Assembly (NCBI RefSeq): GCF_947496995.1
Contig: NZ_CANMFD010000001.1
Coordinates: 740,692-804,691, forward strand
From: an uncultured Roseibium sp.
GTDB taxonomy: Bacteria > Pseudomonadota > Alphaproteobacteria > Rhizobiales > Stappiaceae
DNA length: 64,000 nucleotides
Direction of reading: 5' to 3'
Part shown: one piece after another, positions 1-10,000 of the stretch
How positions within the stretch are numbered: position 1 is the stretch's first letter
How the letters are laid out: every line of letters starts with the position of its first letter
Made by a program: the position numbers and the translations under genes
The notes under the pieces: generated by a model
Told to the model about the DNA's origin: nothing
Database searches by the model: none
What the model saw: only the letters and a program-made list of their open reading frames with translations

Positions 1-82
1 GGAGAGGATGATCCCGCCGAACCCGCGCCTCAAGATCGACATAGCTGAAAAGCTCACCCGTCTGTTCGTCCCCGCCACGCAT
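1..82 (-). CDS. Transposase, N-terminal fragment (runs off window)
   Basis: Reading leftward from an ATG at 82, the frame begins MRGGDEQTGELFSYVDLEAR and continues VRRDHPL to the window edge. This LFSYVDLE...R..HPLR pattern is the usual opening of transposases carrying the DUF772 N-terminal domain. Only 27 residues are visible, so neither integrity nor catalytic residues can be judged. Confidence 0.7.
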   Translation of the reverse strand, partial: MRGGDEQTGELFSYVDLEARVRRDHPL

Positions 83-159
83 CCATCACCTTCCAAATCA
101 TCTTCGGGAACAATGAATCACGGCAAGGCGTTCGAAACGAGTCCTTTTTCAACAGCCTG
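1..159 (-). mobile_element. Left-truncated insertion sequence, IS5/IS1182-like (DUF772 transposase)
   Basis: The window begins inside an insertion sequence. The minus strand encodes the first residues of a DDE transposase with the N-terminal signature typical of DUF772 (PF05598) proteins, and upstream of that start the terminus reads as a T-run followed by CAACAGCCTG at about 145-159, which resembles IS5/IS1182-type ends. The outer boundary is inferred from that terminus; a CTAG at 159-162 could be part of the target site. The element abuts a decayed acyl carrier protein gene, so its insertion may have removed the 5' end of that gene. The other end of the IS lies outside the window. Confidence 0.7.
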
Positions 160-161
160 CT

Positions 162-368
162 AGAGGTGGCGTCGTAGTTGATCGTAGCTGTCGTAAAAGC
201 AGCGACTTTTTGCAGCGGAGTAAATCGATTCCTTCGGGGGGCATCTTGCTGATCGAGGCTGCCGAGCAGGAATTCTGCATCAAGTTGGATGGAGACGATT
301 TTCAGAACTGTACCTTCTGGAAGGTCTCCAGCCTGGCCAGCATCATCCGGGACAAACGGACACCATGA
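162..368 (+). pseudogene. Acyl carrier protein-like gene, 3' remnant
   Basis: The frame from about 162 to the TGA at 366-368 contains IPSGGILLIEAAEQEFCIKL followed by DGDDFQN and a Leu/Ala/Ile-rich tail. This matches the second half of small acyl or D-alanyl carrier proteins: a Ser in the place of the phosphopantetheine serine, then the LI.aiEeeFgIel helix and the acidic DDF segment. The helix before the serine is not recognisable and there is no start codon, so the gene appears decayed or cut by the neighbouring IS. Its stop overlaps the ATG of the next frame (ATGA at 365-368), a coupling expected of a former operon. The identification rests on pattern matching alone. Confidence 0.55.
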
Positions 369-1087
369 CCGGAATTACTGCAGATGGCCTGTCCGAGACG
401 CTCTCGCGCTGCTGCATAAAGCCAAGCGACATAATCTTCATGCATACCAATGCAGGTTATTCCGGCAAGATGGAGGGGCCCCGGTCGCTGGACGAGCTTC
501 ACGGCAGAACGGTCGTTGCGCTGTTCGACTTGATCTGAGCGGAAGTTTAGGTTATTCGTTTGGATCGGGTTAGGCTGAATGCCTGTTTAATGCCGCGGTC
601 GCCCCGTCCGCATGCGGTTCCCAGTCGAGATGTTCGCTCAAGCTGTAGCAAACCTGCAGGTCCGTCGGTCTGATGCGTTTGATCGCGGCCGTCGGTGCAA
701 TGAAAGAGCAGTTGACGGAAGGCGAATCCAGAGAGCGCTTAGGTGCGGGTACCGTCTTGGAGCGATTTCTCGACGTCAACGGCAAGGTCTGAAATATCAA
801 CTTCGATACAGGTTCAACCTCATCCATAATGTCAAGCGAAAGTTGAAGGTTCCTTTCCGCCAGGACCGCACCATCCAGGGCAAATAGTTTGGCGGCGCGA
901 GTTGGCAGTGCACTTCTTCAACTACGTAATAAGAAGACACGGCGCCGTAGCAAAATTCAAGCTATTCGATGAACTGGTATGCGAAGCCAGCATCGTAGCA
1001 AACCTGCCGGTCGGTAGCGACAGCGTGGTCGCCATCACCACGCGATATGCAGCATTTTGTGTCCTGCCAAATCAGCAGGTTGCCTGA
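365..1087 (+). pseudogene. AAC(3)-family N-acyltransferase, multiply disrupted
   Basis: Three collinear pieces in different frames look like one AAC(3)/YokD-type acyltransferase of about 240-270 residues. The N-terminal piece (365-538, 57 codons then TGA) has the CIKPSDIIFMHTNAGYSGKM pattern (family: gi..GD.vfvHss...fG). A middle piece near 720-887 reads LGAGTVLERFLDVNGKV, then a TGA where Trp or Leu is expected, then NINFDTGST in one frame and LIHNVKRKLKVPFRQDRT in another (family: idtgst.iHyvE..l.vPyr.dk). A C-terminal piece at about 908-1087 reads VHFFNYVIRR...FDELV...LPVGSDSVVAIT. At least two frameshifts and an internal stop make it a pseudogene. Paired with the carrier-protein remnant, it may once have N-acylated an amino sugar of the local polysaccharide; that role is inference. 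Confidence 0.6.
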
Positions 1088-1114
1088 ATTCTTAATCTCG
1101 CGCGGAATGTCCAC

Positions 1115-1143
1115 TTGACAGTCCCCGACAATTACGGGATTTA
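1115..1143 (+). promoter_or_regulatory. Possible promoter of the pse operon
   Basis: A perfect TTGACA lies at 1115-1120, about 60 bp before the pseB start, followed after 17 bp by GATTTA, a poor -10 match. It sits in the only non-coding stretch before pseB. Called on the -35 box alone. Confidence 0.3.
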
Positions 1144-1175
1144 AACGCCGCCTCCCAGATTCCATAGAGAAGTAG

Positions 1176-2225
<1,050 letters not shown>

Positions 2226-2270
2226 GATCTGCGGCTGCCGCTGCTGGGCCTTGAGTGCGAGGCGTGATGA

Positions 2271-3488
2271 ATGGCTGATTTCCTGCCGTATGGCCGTCAG
2301 ACGATCGATGAAAACGACATTGCAGCAGTATGCGATGTCCTACGTGGTGATTTCCTGACGTCGGGTCCCGCCGTCGCTGGATTCGAGGCGGCGCTCTCCG
2401 ACGCTTTCGGCGACCCGCAGGTCGTTGCCTCGGCAAACGGGACAACGGCGCTTCATCTTTCTATGCTGGCGCTCGGCATCGGACCGGGAGATGTGTGCAT
2501 CGTTCCCAGTGTCACGTTCCTGGCGACGGCCAACGTCGTGCGTTACGTGGGTGCCGACGTGATTTTCTCCGATGTCTGCCCCGACACAGGTGTTATGCGG
2601 GCACAGGACGTGGAGGCGGCGCTGGCCAAGGCCGGCGGTCGCCCGGTTCGGGCGGTTCTGCCGGTGCATCTGGGCGGCCATGTGGCGCCGATGGAGCAGC
2701 TTGCCGGCATCGTTGCCGCCTGGCCGCAGGACAAGGCTCCGGCGATCGTTGAAGATGCCTGCCACGCGATTGGCAGCAGGTACACCACTTCCGAGGGAAC
2801 GTTCACTGTCGGAGACTGCCGCCACTCGACCATGGCGAATTTCTCGTTTCACCCGGTCAAGACGATCGCCTGCGGCGAGGGGGGGGCAACGTCGACCCGC
2901 GATCCGGAACTGGCGAAGAGCCTTGCGGAGCTGCGCTCGCACGGCATGGTCCGGGACGCAGAACGCTTCCAGAACCGGGATCTTGCCTTCGACGGCGAGA
3001 CGGCCAATCCCTGGTTCTACGAGATGCAGGCGATCGGCTACAATTTCCGCATCACCGACATGCAGGCCGCTCTCGGCATCAGCCAGCTGAAGAAACTTCC
3101 GGACTTCGTTGCCCGGCGGCAGGCGCTGGTTGCCCGCTACAATGAGCGGCTGCAGGACTGCGGTCCGCTCATCCGGACCAATGCGGGCGCGCCGGACAGT
3201 CTGCCCGCGCAGCACCTTTACGCCGCCCGGATTGACTTTGACGCCGCCGGACGTTCGCGCCGGGAGGTCATGGAGACCATGCGCGAGGCGGGTATCGGGA
3301 CCCAGGTCCACTACATTCCCGTCCACACGCAGCCTTACTACAGCGCGCTTTACGGAAAACAGGCACTGAAAGGTGCGGAGGCCTTTTACGCCCGGACACT
3401 GTCCCTGCCGCTGTTTCCGGCAATGGAACCGGATGATGTCGATCGGGTTGTCGGCGCCCTGAAAAAAGCCGTCGGCGTGAATTCATGA
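2271..3488 (+). CDS. pseC: UDP-4-amino-4,6-dideoxy-N-acetyl-beta-L-altrosamine transaminase, PseC
   Basis: This 405-residue PLP aminotransferase of the DegT/DnrJ/EryC1 family converts the PseB product to the 4-amino sugar, with glutamate as likely amino donor. Family features include SANGTTALHLSMLALGI near the N terminus, VEDACHAIGS (PLP pyridine-contacting Asp and neighbours) and NFSFHPVKTIACGEGG, where the Lys after HPV is the Schiff-base lysine. The C-terminal half has the usual YNFRITDMQAALG and VHYIPVHTQPYY segments. It begins 45 bp after pseB, and its stop overlaps the pseF start (ATGA at 3485-3488), so the two are probably translationally coupled. Confidence 0.9.
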   Translation: MADFLPYGRQTIDENDIAAVCDVLRGDFLTSGPAVAGFEAALSDAFGDPQVVASANGTTALHLSMLALGIGPGDVCIVPSVTFLATANVVRYVGADVIFSDVCPDTGVMRAQDVEAALAKAGGRPVRAVLPVHLGGHVAPMEQLAGIVAAWPQDKAPAIVEDACHAIGSRYTTSEGTFTVGDCRHSTMANFSFHPVKTIACGEGGATSTRDPELAKSLAELRSHGMVRDAERFQNRDLAFDGETANPWFYEMQAIGYNFRITDMQAALGISQLKKLPDFVARRQALVARYNERLQDCGPLIRTNAGAPDSLPAQHLYAARIDFDAAGRSRREVMETMREAGIGTQVHYIPVHTQPYYSALYGKQALKGAEAFYARTLSLPLFPAMEPDDVDRVVGALKKAVGVNS

Positions 3489-4279
3489 GCAACGGGGCGC
3501 AGCCTCGGGTCGTTGCGATCGTGCAGGCGCGCATGGGATCCAGCCGTCTGCCGGGAAAGGTCATGAAGCGCCTGGGACAGAAAACCGTCCTGGCCCATTG
3601 TCTCGAGCGCTGCAAGGCGGTCCCCGGTGTCGACGAGGTGGTCTGTGCGACCGTCGACACGCCGGATTGCGATCCAATCGCGCAGGAAGCGGAGCGGCTG
3701 GGCTGCAGCGTCTTCCGCGGCGACGAAAGCGATGTCCTGTCGCGGTATGTCGGCGCCGCCCGGGCCGCCCGCGCGGACATCGTGCTGCGGGTCACCTCCG
3801 ACTGCCCGGTCATCGACCCGCGGGTGTGCGGCGCGGTCGTCGATGCCCTGCTCGGCCATGACGCTGATTTCGCGACCAACAACGCCCCGCCGAGCTTCCC
3901 CCATGGCATGGATGTGGAAGCGGTGCGGGCGGACGTCCTGGAAGCCGCCTTGCGGAAAGAACCGACGGACCATGACCGGGAACATGTCATGCCGGCGGTC
4001 CGCAGGAACCCGGAATTAAAGAAGCTGAATGTTCACTTGCCGCAAGACCTCGTCGCGCACACGCTGCGGTGGACGCTCGACACGGACGCCGATCTCGCGT
4101 TCTTCGAGGCACTGGAAAAGGCGATGCCGGGACTTCCCGCCTGTGAATGGCCGGTAATGGCCGAAGTCTGCCGCGCTACCCCAGGGTTGAGCGAACTTTG
4201 CGCGGCAGGCGGTTCCAGTGATACAAGGCAGAACAGATTCGACGGCTTCGAGCAGATCACATATCCGCTTGCAGTCTGA
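3485..4279 (+). CDS. pseF: Pseudaminic acid cytidylyltransferase (SpsF/PseF type)
   Basis: This 264-residue nucleotidyltransferase begins with the CMP-sugar synthetase signature VVAIVQARMGSSRLPGKVM and has the VLRVTSDCPVIDP metal-site region near residue 100. The family (PF02348) includes SpsF and NeuA/PseF-type CMP-ulosonate synthetases. In this cluster the expected reaction is CTP plus pseudaminic acid to CMP-Pse, the activated donor. It sits between pseC and pseG. The sequence is closer in style to SpsF than to Campylobacter PseF, so the substrate assignment depends on context. The final 30 residues are low-complexity and may be an extension caused by a lost stop. Confidence 0.8.
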   Translation: MSNGAQPRVVAIVQARMGSSRLPGKVMKRLGQKTVLAHCLERCKAVPGVDEVVCATVDTPDCDPIAQEAERLGCSVFRGDESDVLSRYVGAARAARADIVLRVTSDCPVIDPRVCGAVVDALLGHDADFATNNAPPSFPHGMDVEAVRADVLEAALRKEPTDHDREHVMPAVRRNPELKKLNVHLPQDLVAHTLRWTLDTDADLAFFEALEKAMPGLPACEWPVMAEVCRATPGLSELCAAGGSSDTRQNRFDGFEQITYPLAV

Positions 4280-4307
4280 ACCGGACCCAACGAGGAACAG
4301 GACGCCG

Positions 4308-5339
4308 ATGAGTAGGCGGATAGGTTTCAGGGTGGATGCGGGCGCGACGCTCGGCGGCGGCCACGTGATGCGCTGCCTGACGCTTGCCGGTGTGTTCCGC
4401 TCGGTCGGCCATTCCTGCATCTTCCTTTCCTCTCCGGAGACGCTCGAGGTCATTCCGAAGGACATGTGGAACGGGTTCACCGTCCGCACGCTTGACGGGG
4501 GAGAGATGGGTGAGGCAGCGGACTGCTTCGATCTGCTGGTGATCGACCACTACGGCATAGCGGCACCAGATGAAACACGCTGGCGGACCTGGGCAGGAAC
4601 CCTTCTGGTCATCGACGATCTGGCGGACCGTCCGCATGATTGTGACTTTCTGCTGGACCAGACTTACGGCGTGCGCGAGACGGATTATGAAGGACTTGTC
4701 CCCGGAGGGTGCCGCCTGCTGCTCGGGACGGAATACGCGCTTCTGCGGTCGGAGTTTGCGGAGCATCGGTTAGGGTCCTTGGTACGGCGGGAAGATCCCA
4801 AGCCAATCAGGAAGATCCTGGTATCGCTGGGTCTGACCGACCTAGGGGGGGTCACCGGACGAATTTGCGATATCCTGAAAGACTTCAGCTTTATTGATCG
4901 GTTCGACGTGGTCATCGGCAGCAAGGCTGCCTCCCGGGAACGGATCGAGGATCTCGTCAGCGCCGACGACCGGTTCCGGATACATTGCGACGTTACCAAC
5001 ATGGCCGACCTCATGATGACCGCCGACGCGGCCATAGGCGCTGGGGGAACGTCCACTTGGGAGCGCTGCGCATTGGGCTTGCCGACCGTACTCCTGGTCT
5101 TGGCCGACAATCAGTTCAAGATAGCGGAACAACTCGACGCCGCCGGCGTGGTTGCCCTGGTGGGTGATGTGCGAACTGTCCGGGATCGCGACCTCTCAGA
5201 AGCAATTTCATCTCGTTTGCGGGATTTTCAGGAAATGGCCAGGAAAGGCGCCCGCGGTGCAACACTTTGCGATGGCGACGGTGCTACTCGGGTGGTTTCT
5301 TTACTTGAGCAACATGCTCAGGTAGACGGTGGGGTGTGA
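4308..5339 (+). CDS. pseG: UDP-2,4-diacetamido-2,4,6-trideoxy-beta-L-altropyranose hydrolase, PseG
   Basis: The chosen ATG at 4308 gives 343 residues starting MSRRIGFRVDAGATLGGGHV, the normal PseG length; an upstream in-frame ATG at 4218 would lie within pseF. The GGGHVMRCL segment carries the catalytic His of the GT-B-fold PseG/MurG-like hydrolases, and IGAGGTSTWERCALGLPTV near residue 245 forms the UDP-binding region. PseG cleaves UDP from the 2,4-diacetamido sugar so that PseI can use it. An AGGAACAGG stretch provides the ribosome site. The gene lies 28 bp after pseF. Confidence 0.88.
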   Translation: MSRRIGFRVDAGATLGGGHVMRCLTLAGVFRSVGHSCIFLSSPETLEVIPKDMWNGFTVRTLDGGEMGEAADCFDLLVIDHYGIAAPDETRWRTWAGTLLVIDDLADRPHDCDFLLDQTYGVRETDYEGLVPGGCRLLLGTEYALLRSEFAEHRLGSLVRREDPKPIRKILVSLGLTDLGGVTGRICDILKDFSFIDRFDVVIGSKAASRERIEDLVSADDRFRIHCDVTNMADLMMTADAAIGAGGTSTWERCALGLPTVLLVLADNQFKIAEQLDAAGVVALVGDVRTVRDRDLSEAISSRLRDFQEMARKGARGATLCDGDGATRVVSLLEQHAQVDGGV

Positions 5340-5400
5340 TCGCACCGCTATACTAGGGACTTCCCTTTCTCTGTCGTCAAGCTAAGGAACCGGACGCGGG

Positions 5401-5883
5401 ATGCTGCATTTTCGACGAGCAAATCTTGAAGACATGAAAGCCGTCTGGTCGTGGAGAAACGACGACCGGAGCGTTACCATGTCCTTTTCGAAAAAAACGG
5501 TTCCCTGGGAAGACCACGTCCGGTGGTTCGGAAATATCCTAAATGACGTTAACACGATCCTGTATATGGCAGATCTTCTGGGCGAGACTGAAGGCGTCGG
5601 CTATGTACGGTTTGACAAGGTTCAATCCGAGTGTTCGGAGATTTCGATCGCTCTGAATCCGCTGTATCGATCCCGCAAACTGGGTCAGCCGGTCCTAGCG
5701 GAGGCAATAGAAAAGTTCTTTGCTGAAACAGGAAAAGACCGATGCTCCGCGCGCGTTCTGGAAATAAACAAGGCGAGCGTTTCTATTTTCGAGAAGGTGG
5801 GTTTCGTCAAAAAACGTGGTTCCCGCAGAACTATTGAATACGAACTAGCAAAGACAGATTTACAGGCTCAAGGGGTTTTGTGA
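5401..5883 (+). CDS. pseH: UDP-4-amino-4,6-dideoxy-N-acetyl-beta-L-altrosamine N-acetyltransferase, PseH (GNAT)
   Basis: This 160-residue GNAT-fold protein opens with LHFRRANLEDMKAVWSWRND, a pattern typical of PseH and related sugar N-acetyltransferases, and closes with the NKASVSIFEKVGFVKK acetyl-CoA-binding region. It should acetylate the 4-amino group made by PseC. Its stop codon shares one base with the following pseI ATG. GC content drops visibly from this gene onward compared with pseB-pseG, suggesting mosaic assembly of the operon. The gene is placed after pseG although PseH acts before it, as in several pse clusters. Confidence 0.82.
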   Translation: MLHFRRANLEDMKAVWSWRNDDRSVTMSFSKKTVPWEDHVRWFGNILNDVNTILYMADLLGETEGVGYVRFDKVQSECSEISIALNPLYRSRKLGQPVLAEAIEKFFAETGKDRCSARVLEINKASVSIFEKVGFVKKRGSRRTIEYELAKTDLQAQGVL

Positions 5884-6944
5884 TGACCGAGAGATCAAAG
5901 ACGATTTCCATCGATGGCAGGCGGATTGGCGTAGAGGAACGTCCGTACGTAATTGCCGAGTTGTCAGGCAATCATAACCGGGACATCAAGCGTGCCTTGA
6001 AGCTGATGCAGATTGCCAAGGATGCGGGCGCCGATGCCGTCAAGTTGCAAACCTACACCGCCGACACGCTCACGATTGACCATGACGGTCCCGGGTTTGT
6101 TCTGCAGGGCGGTCAATGGGACGGACGCAAGCTTTACGAACTGTATCAGGAAGCGAACACGCCTTGGGAATGGCATAAGGAACTATTCGATTTCGCAGCT
6201 TCAATTGGGATATCCGTTTTCTCCAGTCCCTTCGACTCGACCGCAATTGATTTTCTCGAAGAACTGAATGCACCAGCCTACAAAATCGCTTCCTTTGAAG
6301 CGATGGACATTCCTTTAATTCAAAAAGCCGCAAGTACTGGTAAACCGATGATAGTTTCGATCGGCGTGACCAATCTGCCGGAAGCAGCCGAGGCAGTAGA
6401 AGCAATTCGAGCGACTGGCAACGACAATATCTGCCTTCTCCATTGTGTCAGTGCGTATCCAAGCAAGCCTGAAGACGCGAACCTTGCGACTATCCCGCAT
6501 CTGAGCAAGGCATTTGATGTAGTGGTTGGATTGTCGGACCATTCTCCTGGCACAGCGCTGCCTTGCGCTGCTGTGACACTGGGTGCTTCGGTCATAGAAA
6601 AACATGTGACCTTGTCCCGAACCGACGGCGGTCCGGACTCATCGTTTTCTCTAGAACCAGATGAGCTAAACCGCCTTGTTGAAGATACGCATGCGGCTTG
6701 GTCTGCCATCGGACGAGTGAACTACGGGATCAAGGGTGAAGATGAGAAAAAGATGTCTCAGCTTAGGAGATCCCTTTACGCGATAAGAGATATTCAATCA
6801 GGAGAAGAATTTACAACTGAAAATGTTCGTTCAATTCGACCAGGTTTCGGTTTGCGTCCTAAGTATCTTCCGAAGGTACTTGGTAAACGTGCAGCTCAAG
6901 CGATAAGGCGGGGTGAACCATTGTCGTGGGAGCTTGTGAGTTAA
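5883..6944 (+). CDS. pseI: Pseudaminic acid synthase, PseI
   Basis: This 353-residue NeuB-family enzyme condenses the 2,4-diacetamido-altrose derivative with phosphoenolpyruvate to give pseudaminic acid. Visible features are the YVIAELSGNHNRDIKRALKL start of the TIM barrel (PseI/NeuB-type AE.sgNH), DAVKLQTY, VGLSDHSPG and EKHVTLSRTDGGPDSSFSLE, followed by a C-terminal SAF (antifreeze-like) domain from about residue 290 that contains RSLYAIRDIQSGE. The ATG at 5883 is preferred over the GTG one codon upstream. It closes the six-gene Pse pathway. Confidence 0.92.
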   Translation: MTERSKTISIDGRRIGVEERPYVIAELSGNHNRDIKRALKLMQIAKDAGADAVKLQTYTADTLTIDHDGPGFVLQGGQWDGRKLYELYQEANTPWEWHKELFDFAASIGISVFSSPFDSTAIDFLEELNAPAYKIASFEAMDIPLIQKAASTGKPMIVSIGVTNLPEAAEAVEAIRATGNDNICLLHCVSAYPSKPEDANLATIPHLSKAFDVVVGLSDHSPGTALPCAAVTLGASVIEKHVTLSRTDGGPDSSFSLEPDELNRLVEDTHAAWSAIGRVNYGIKGEDEKKMSQLRRSLYAIRDIQSGEEFTTENVRSIRPGFGLRPKYLPKVLGKRAAQAIRRGEPLSWELVS

Positions 6945-7033
6945 GATTCCGAGGAATCTGATCTCCTGAGTGCAATAGCTTCAACGTCCATTCGACATTG
7001 AAGCAGGTTCAAAATTTGAAAGTGGCGGTGCGA

Positions 7034-10000
7034 ATGAGCTGGTCGGTGAAAAGTATTCTTTCAGAAAATGTCGCAAGCGAATTTGGCAAATATATTGCTA
7101 ATAACAAAATTGGTTCGATTACTAAATTTTTGAAAAAGAAAAAGAAAGTAGAGCGCACTAGTAGTCCATACGCTTATCAAATCCACTACAGAAAAAAACT
7201 TAATAACATTACCGATGATTTTTCGGCTTTCTTTTTGGCTGGGCCCAACTGGGAAGAGAAGCCTGACGCACCCATCGTGCTGGCATTCGGATTTAATCGT
7301 TGGAAATTTGGGATAATTGCAGACTATTTGCCAGAATATCGAGTTGCATTCGCCCGCCCCAGTATAAAGGGATTCTACGGACGCTGGGCCATGTCGTCGC
7401 TGAGCTTCACACCAGCGGCAGTTTACAATTGGGGGTATTCGACACCCAAGTTCGTTGAACGATTTGTCGCCAGTAAAAAGATTTCATTGATCAGAGTAGA
7501 GGATGCGTTTTTAAGATCTGCTGAAATCGGTGCGAGCCATTCCACGCCATGCTCGTTAGTATTCGATAAGAAAGGTATGTATTATAACTCGCTTAGTCGC
7601 AATGACCTTACCGATATCCTTGATAAAATTGATTTGAGCTCCGATAGAGAACTAGAACTCAACGCTAGGAATTGCCTAGATCTATTAATTGAAAGCAAGC
7701 TTTCGAAGTACAACCTCCCAGAATACCTAATAGAAAAAGTTACTAATAGGCCTAAAATCAAAAAAAGAATTCTGGTGATCGGGCAAGTTGATCGTGATGC
7801 TGCTGTTCGTCTAGGTAATCCGCAGAATTTTACCTTTTCGGATATCATTGACGCGGCACTCTGCGAAAACCCAGACGCTGAAATTTTGTACCGGCCTCAC
7901 CCGGAAGTATACAAAGGATACGCGAAGACTCGGTTCAAGTCCAAAGAGCTTGACAGCAGGGTCACACTTACTAAGCCGACAGAGTCTCTTATCGATTTGC
8001 TAGAAACCGTAGATCACGTCTACACACTTAGTTCGTTGTCTGGGTTGGAGGCGATTGTCAGGGGCATTAAAGTGTCCGTTTTCGGGACCCCCTTTTATAG
8101 TGGTTGGGGGCTAACCGATGATCGTTGCGACATCAAACGTGGGAGAACACTTTCCGTTCTTGAGTTGTTTGCTGGTGTCTATCTAAAGTATCCAAAGTAC
8201 CTTGTCTCTCCTGATAACCCAGTGATCGGGTTTCAATCCGCTGCCTATAAAATCATGAGCGACAGAGTGCTACTCATGAAAGGAGTGTTTGCGAGAGCGA
8301 AGGAAAGTAGATGTCTTCAAAAAACAAAGATTTGGTTTGCAGATCTTTTTGGATATGAAGGTGAACTTCCAGAAGAAATTGTGAGAAATCTGACACTAGT
8401 CCAATCTCTTCGTTATATTATTTCGAGGAATGGCGTGCCACGCTATCAGGAAGCAATTCTAATTTGGCTAGCAGGAATCGCAGCACGAAACGGTATCCTC
8501 GATTCTTATTTGAATGCAGCAAAAGTAGTCGCTGAAGAAAAGAGCTTCCAACGCGCCCTAGATTTTTTGACGTCAAAAAATGGAAAATCGGTTGTCTCAA
8601 GATTTAAGTTTACAGATGATTTCTTTAAATCATATGAAGAAGAGGATGTTTTTACGGCGAGTATTATAAAAGAAATAAAAAGCCAGCATGATGCTTTTGA
8701 GGCAGGTTCAAAAGACTTTGAACTGGATGAGGTCGTCCTCGAAGATATGTTGCAGGTGGCTAGGGTCTTATTGACAAAGAAAAAGCTGGACATTGCGAAT
8801 AGAATTCTCATGGAGTTAATTTTTTTCGGATACAAGCCTGATGCGATCTTTCTTGAATTGGCGCAGTTGTTTCGTCTCCAGTTCGATTTTTTGGATGCAG
8901 CTACAATATCTAATCTGGTTATCATAACCGGAGGTAGTAAGCGGCTCGAGAAATTCATGGCCATCTATCTTGATTGCAAACAAGTGAATAACAGAGAAGA
9001 AAGTCTGAAGGATGCAGCTCTTGCAATAAATGTAAGTCCCGATAGGGCGTACTACGCGATAAAATCCGTGGAGAACGTCGAACTGAATCACAGTAGTGAC
9101 AGGGAAATAATTGCTAACATTCCCTACTTGGATGGCACTTTGTCGTTCATGAAAGTTCGAGGCTTTTTGGCGTTGGAGGACCCGGGACGCGCAGAACGGA
9201 TCCTGCGCATGATGCACGATAACAATCAGTCATCGACAGCGATGTGGGCATGGTCGATGTGCCAGGCATTGTCATTCGGTGGAAAGGTGAAAGAAGCAAT
9301 TGCTATTTGTGATCAGGCGCTCGGAGTATTTGAAACACCGCTACTATATCGGGAAAGATTAAGGCTGTGTATCTTGGAGGGCGATTATGAGAACGCCGAA
9401 ATCGTGATGCACAATGCAGAGCTCAATAACGTCGATATTGGCGACATGCTGAGCCGAAAGATAAACTTTGGGCTTAGAAGGCCTGAAGAGGCGTTCAAGT
9501 TTTTCAGAGACATAAAACTAAAAAACAATGTCCGATCGTATTTCCCCGAGAAATACTGCGACGCTCCCTTGGCGTCGGGAGAAGCGCGGAAACTGTTCAT
9601 GCCAGCTATTTATGGACCTGGTGACGAAATTAGGTTCGCCTCAGTGTATAAAAAAATACGCAGTTTGCTTCCCCAAAAGAATGTAACGATTGGAACGGAT
9701 CCTCGCTTGGTAGAAATCTTCCAAAGATCGTTTGACGGATTTAATTTTGCTCCTGTGGGTAGAGTACGATATCTGAACAGAAACGATCTGTCGAATTTCT
9801 CTGAGTTGCCCGGATCGGACATTCATGACGCTTTGGACAATAAAGGAATCGATGAAGTCAAAAAGGCAGATGAAATTTGTCTTGTGACAGATCTTCTGTC
9901 GGATGCCATAAAAGGGTACCAAGATTTTGAAGGCGTTCCTTGGCTTAAGGTTGATGAAGAAAAAGCTAGAAAATACTCTGACATACTGCCAAAGGAAAAG

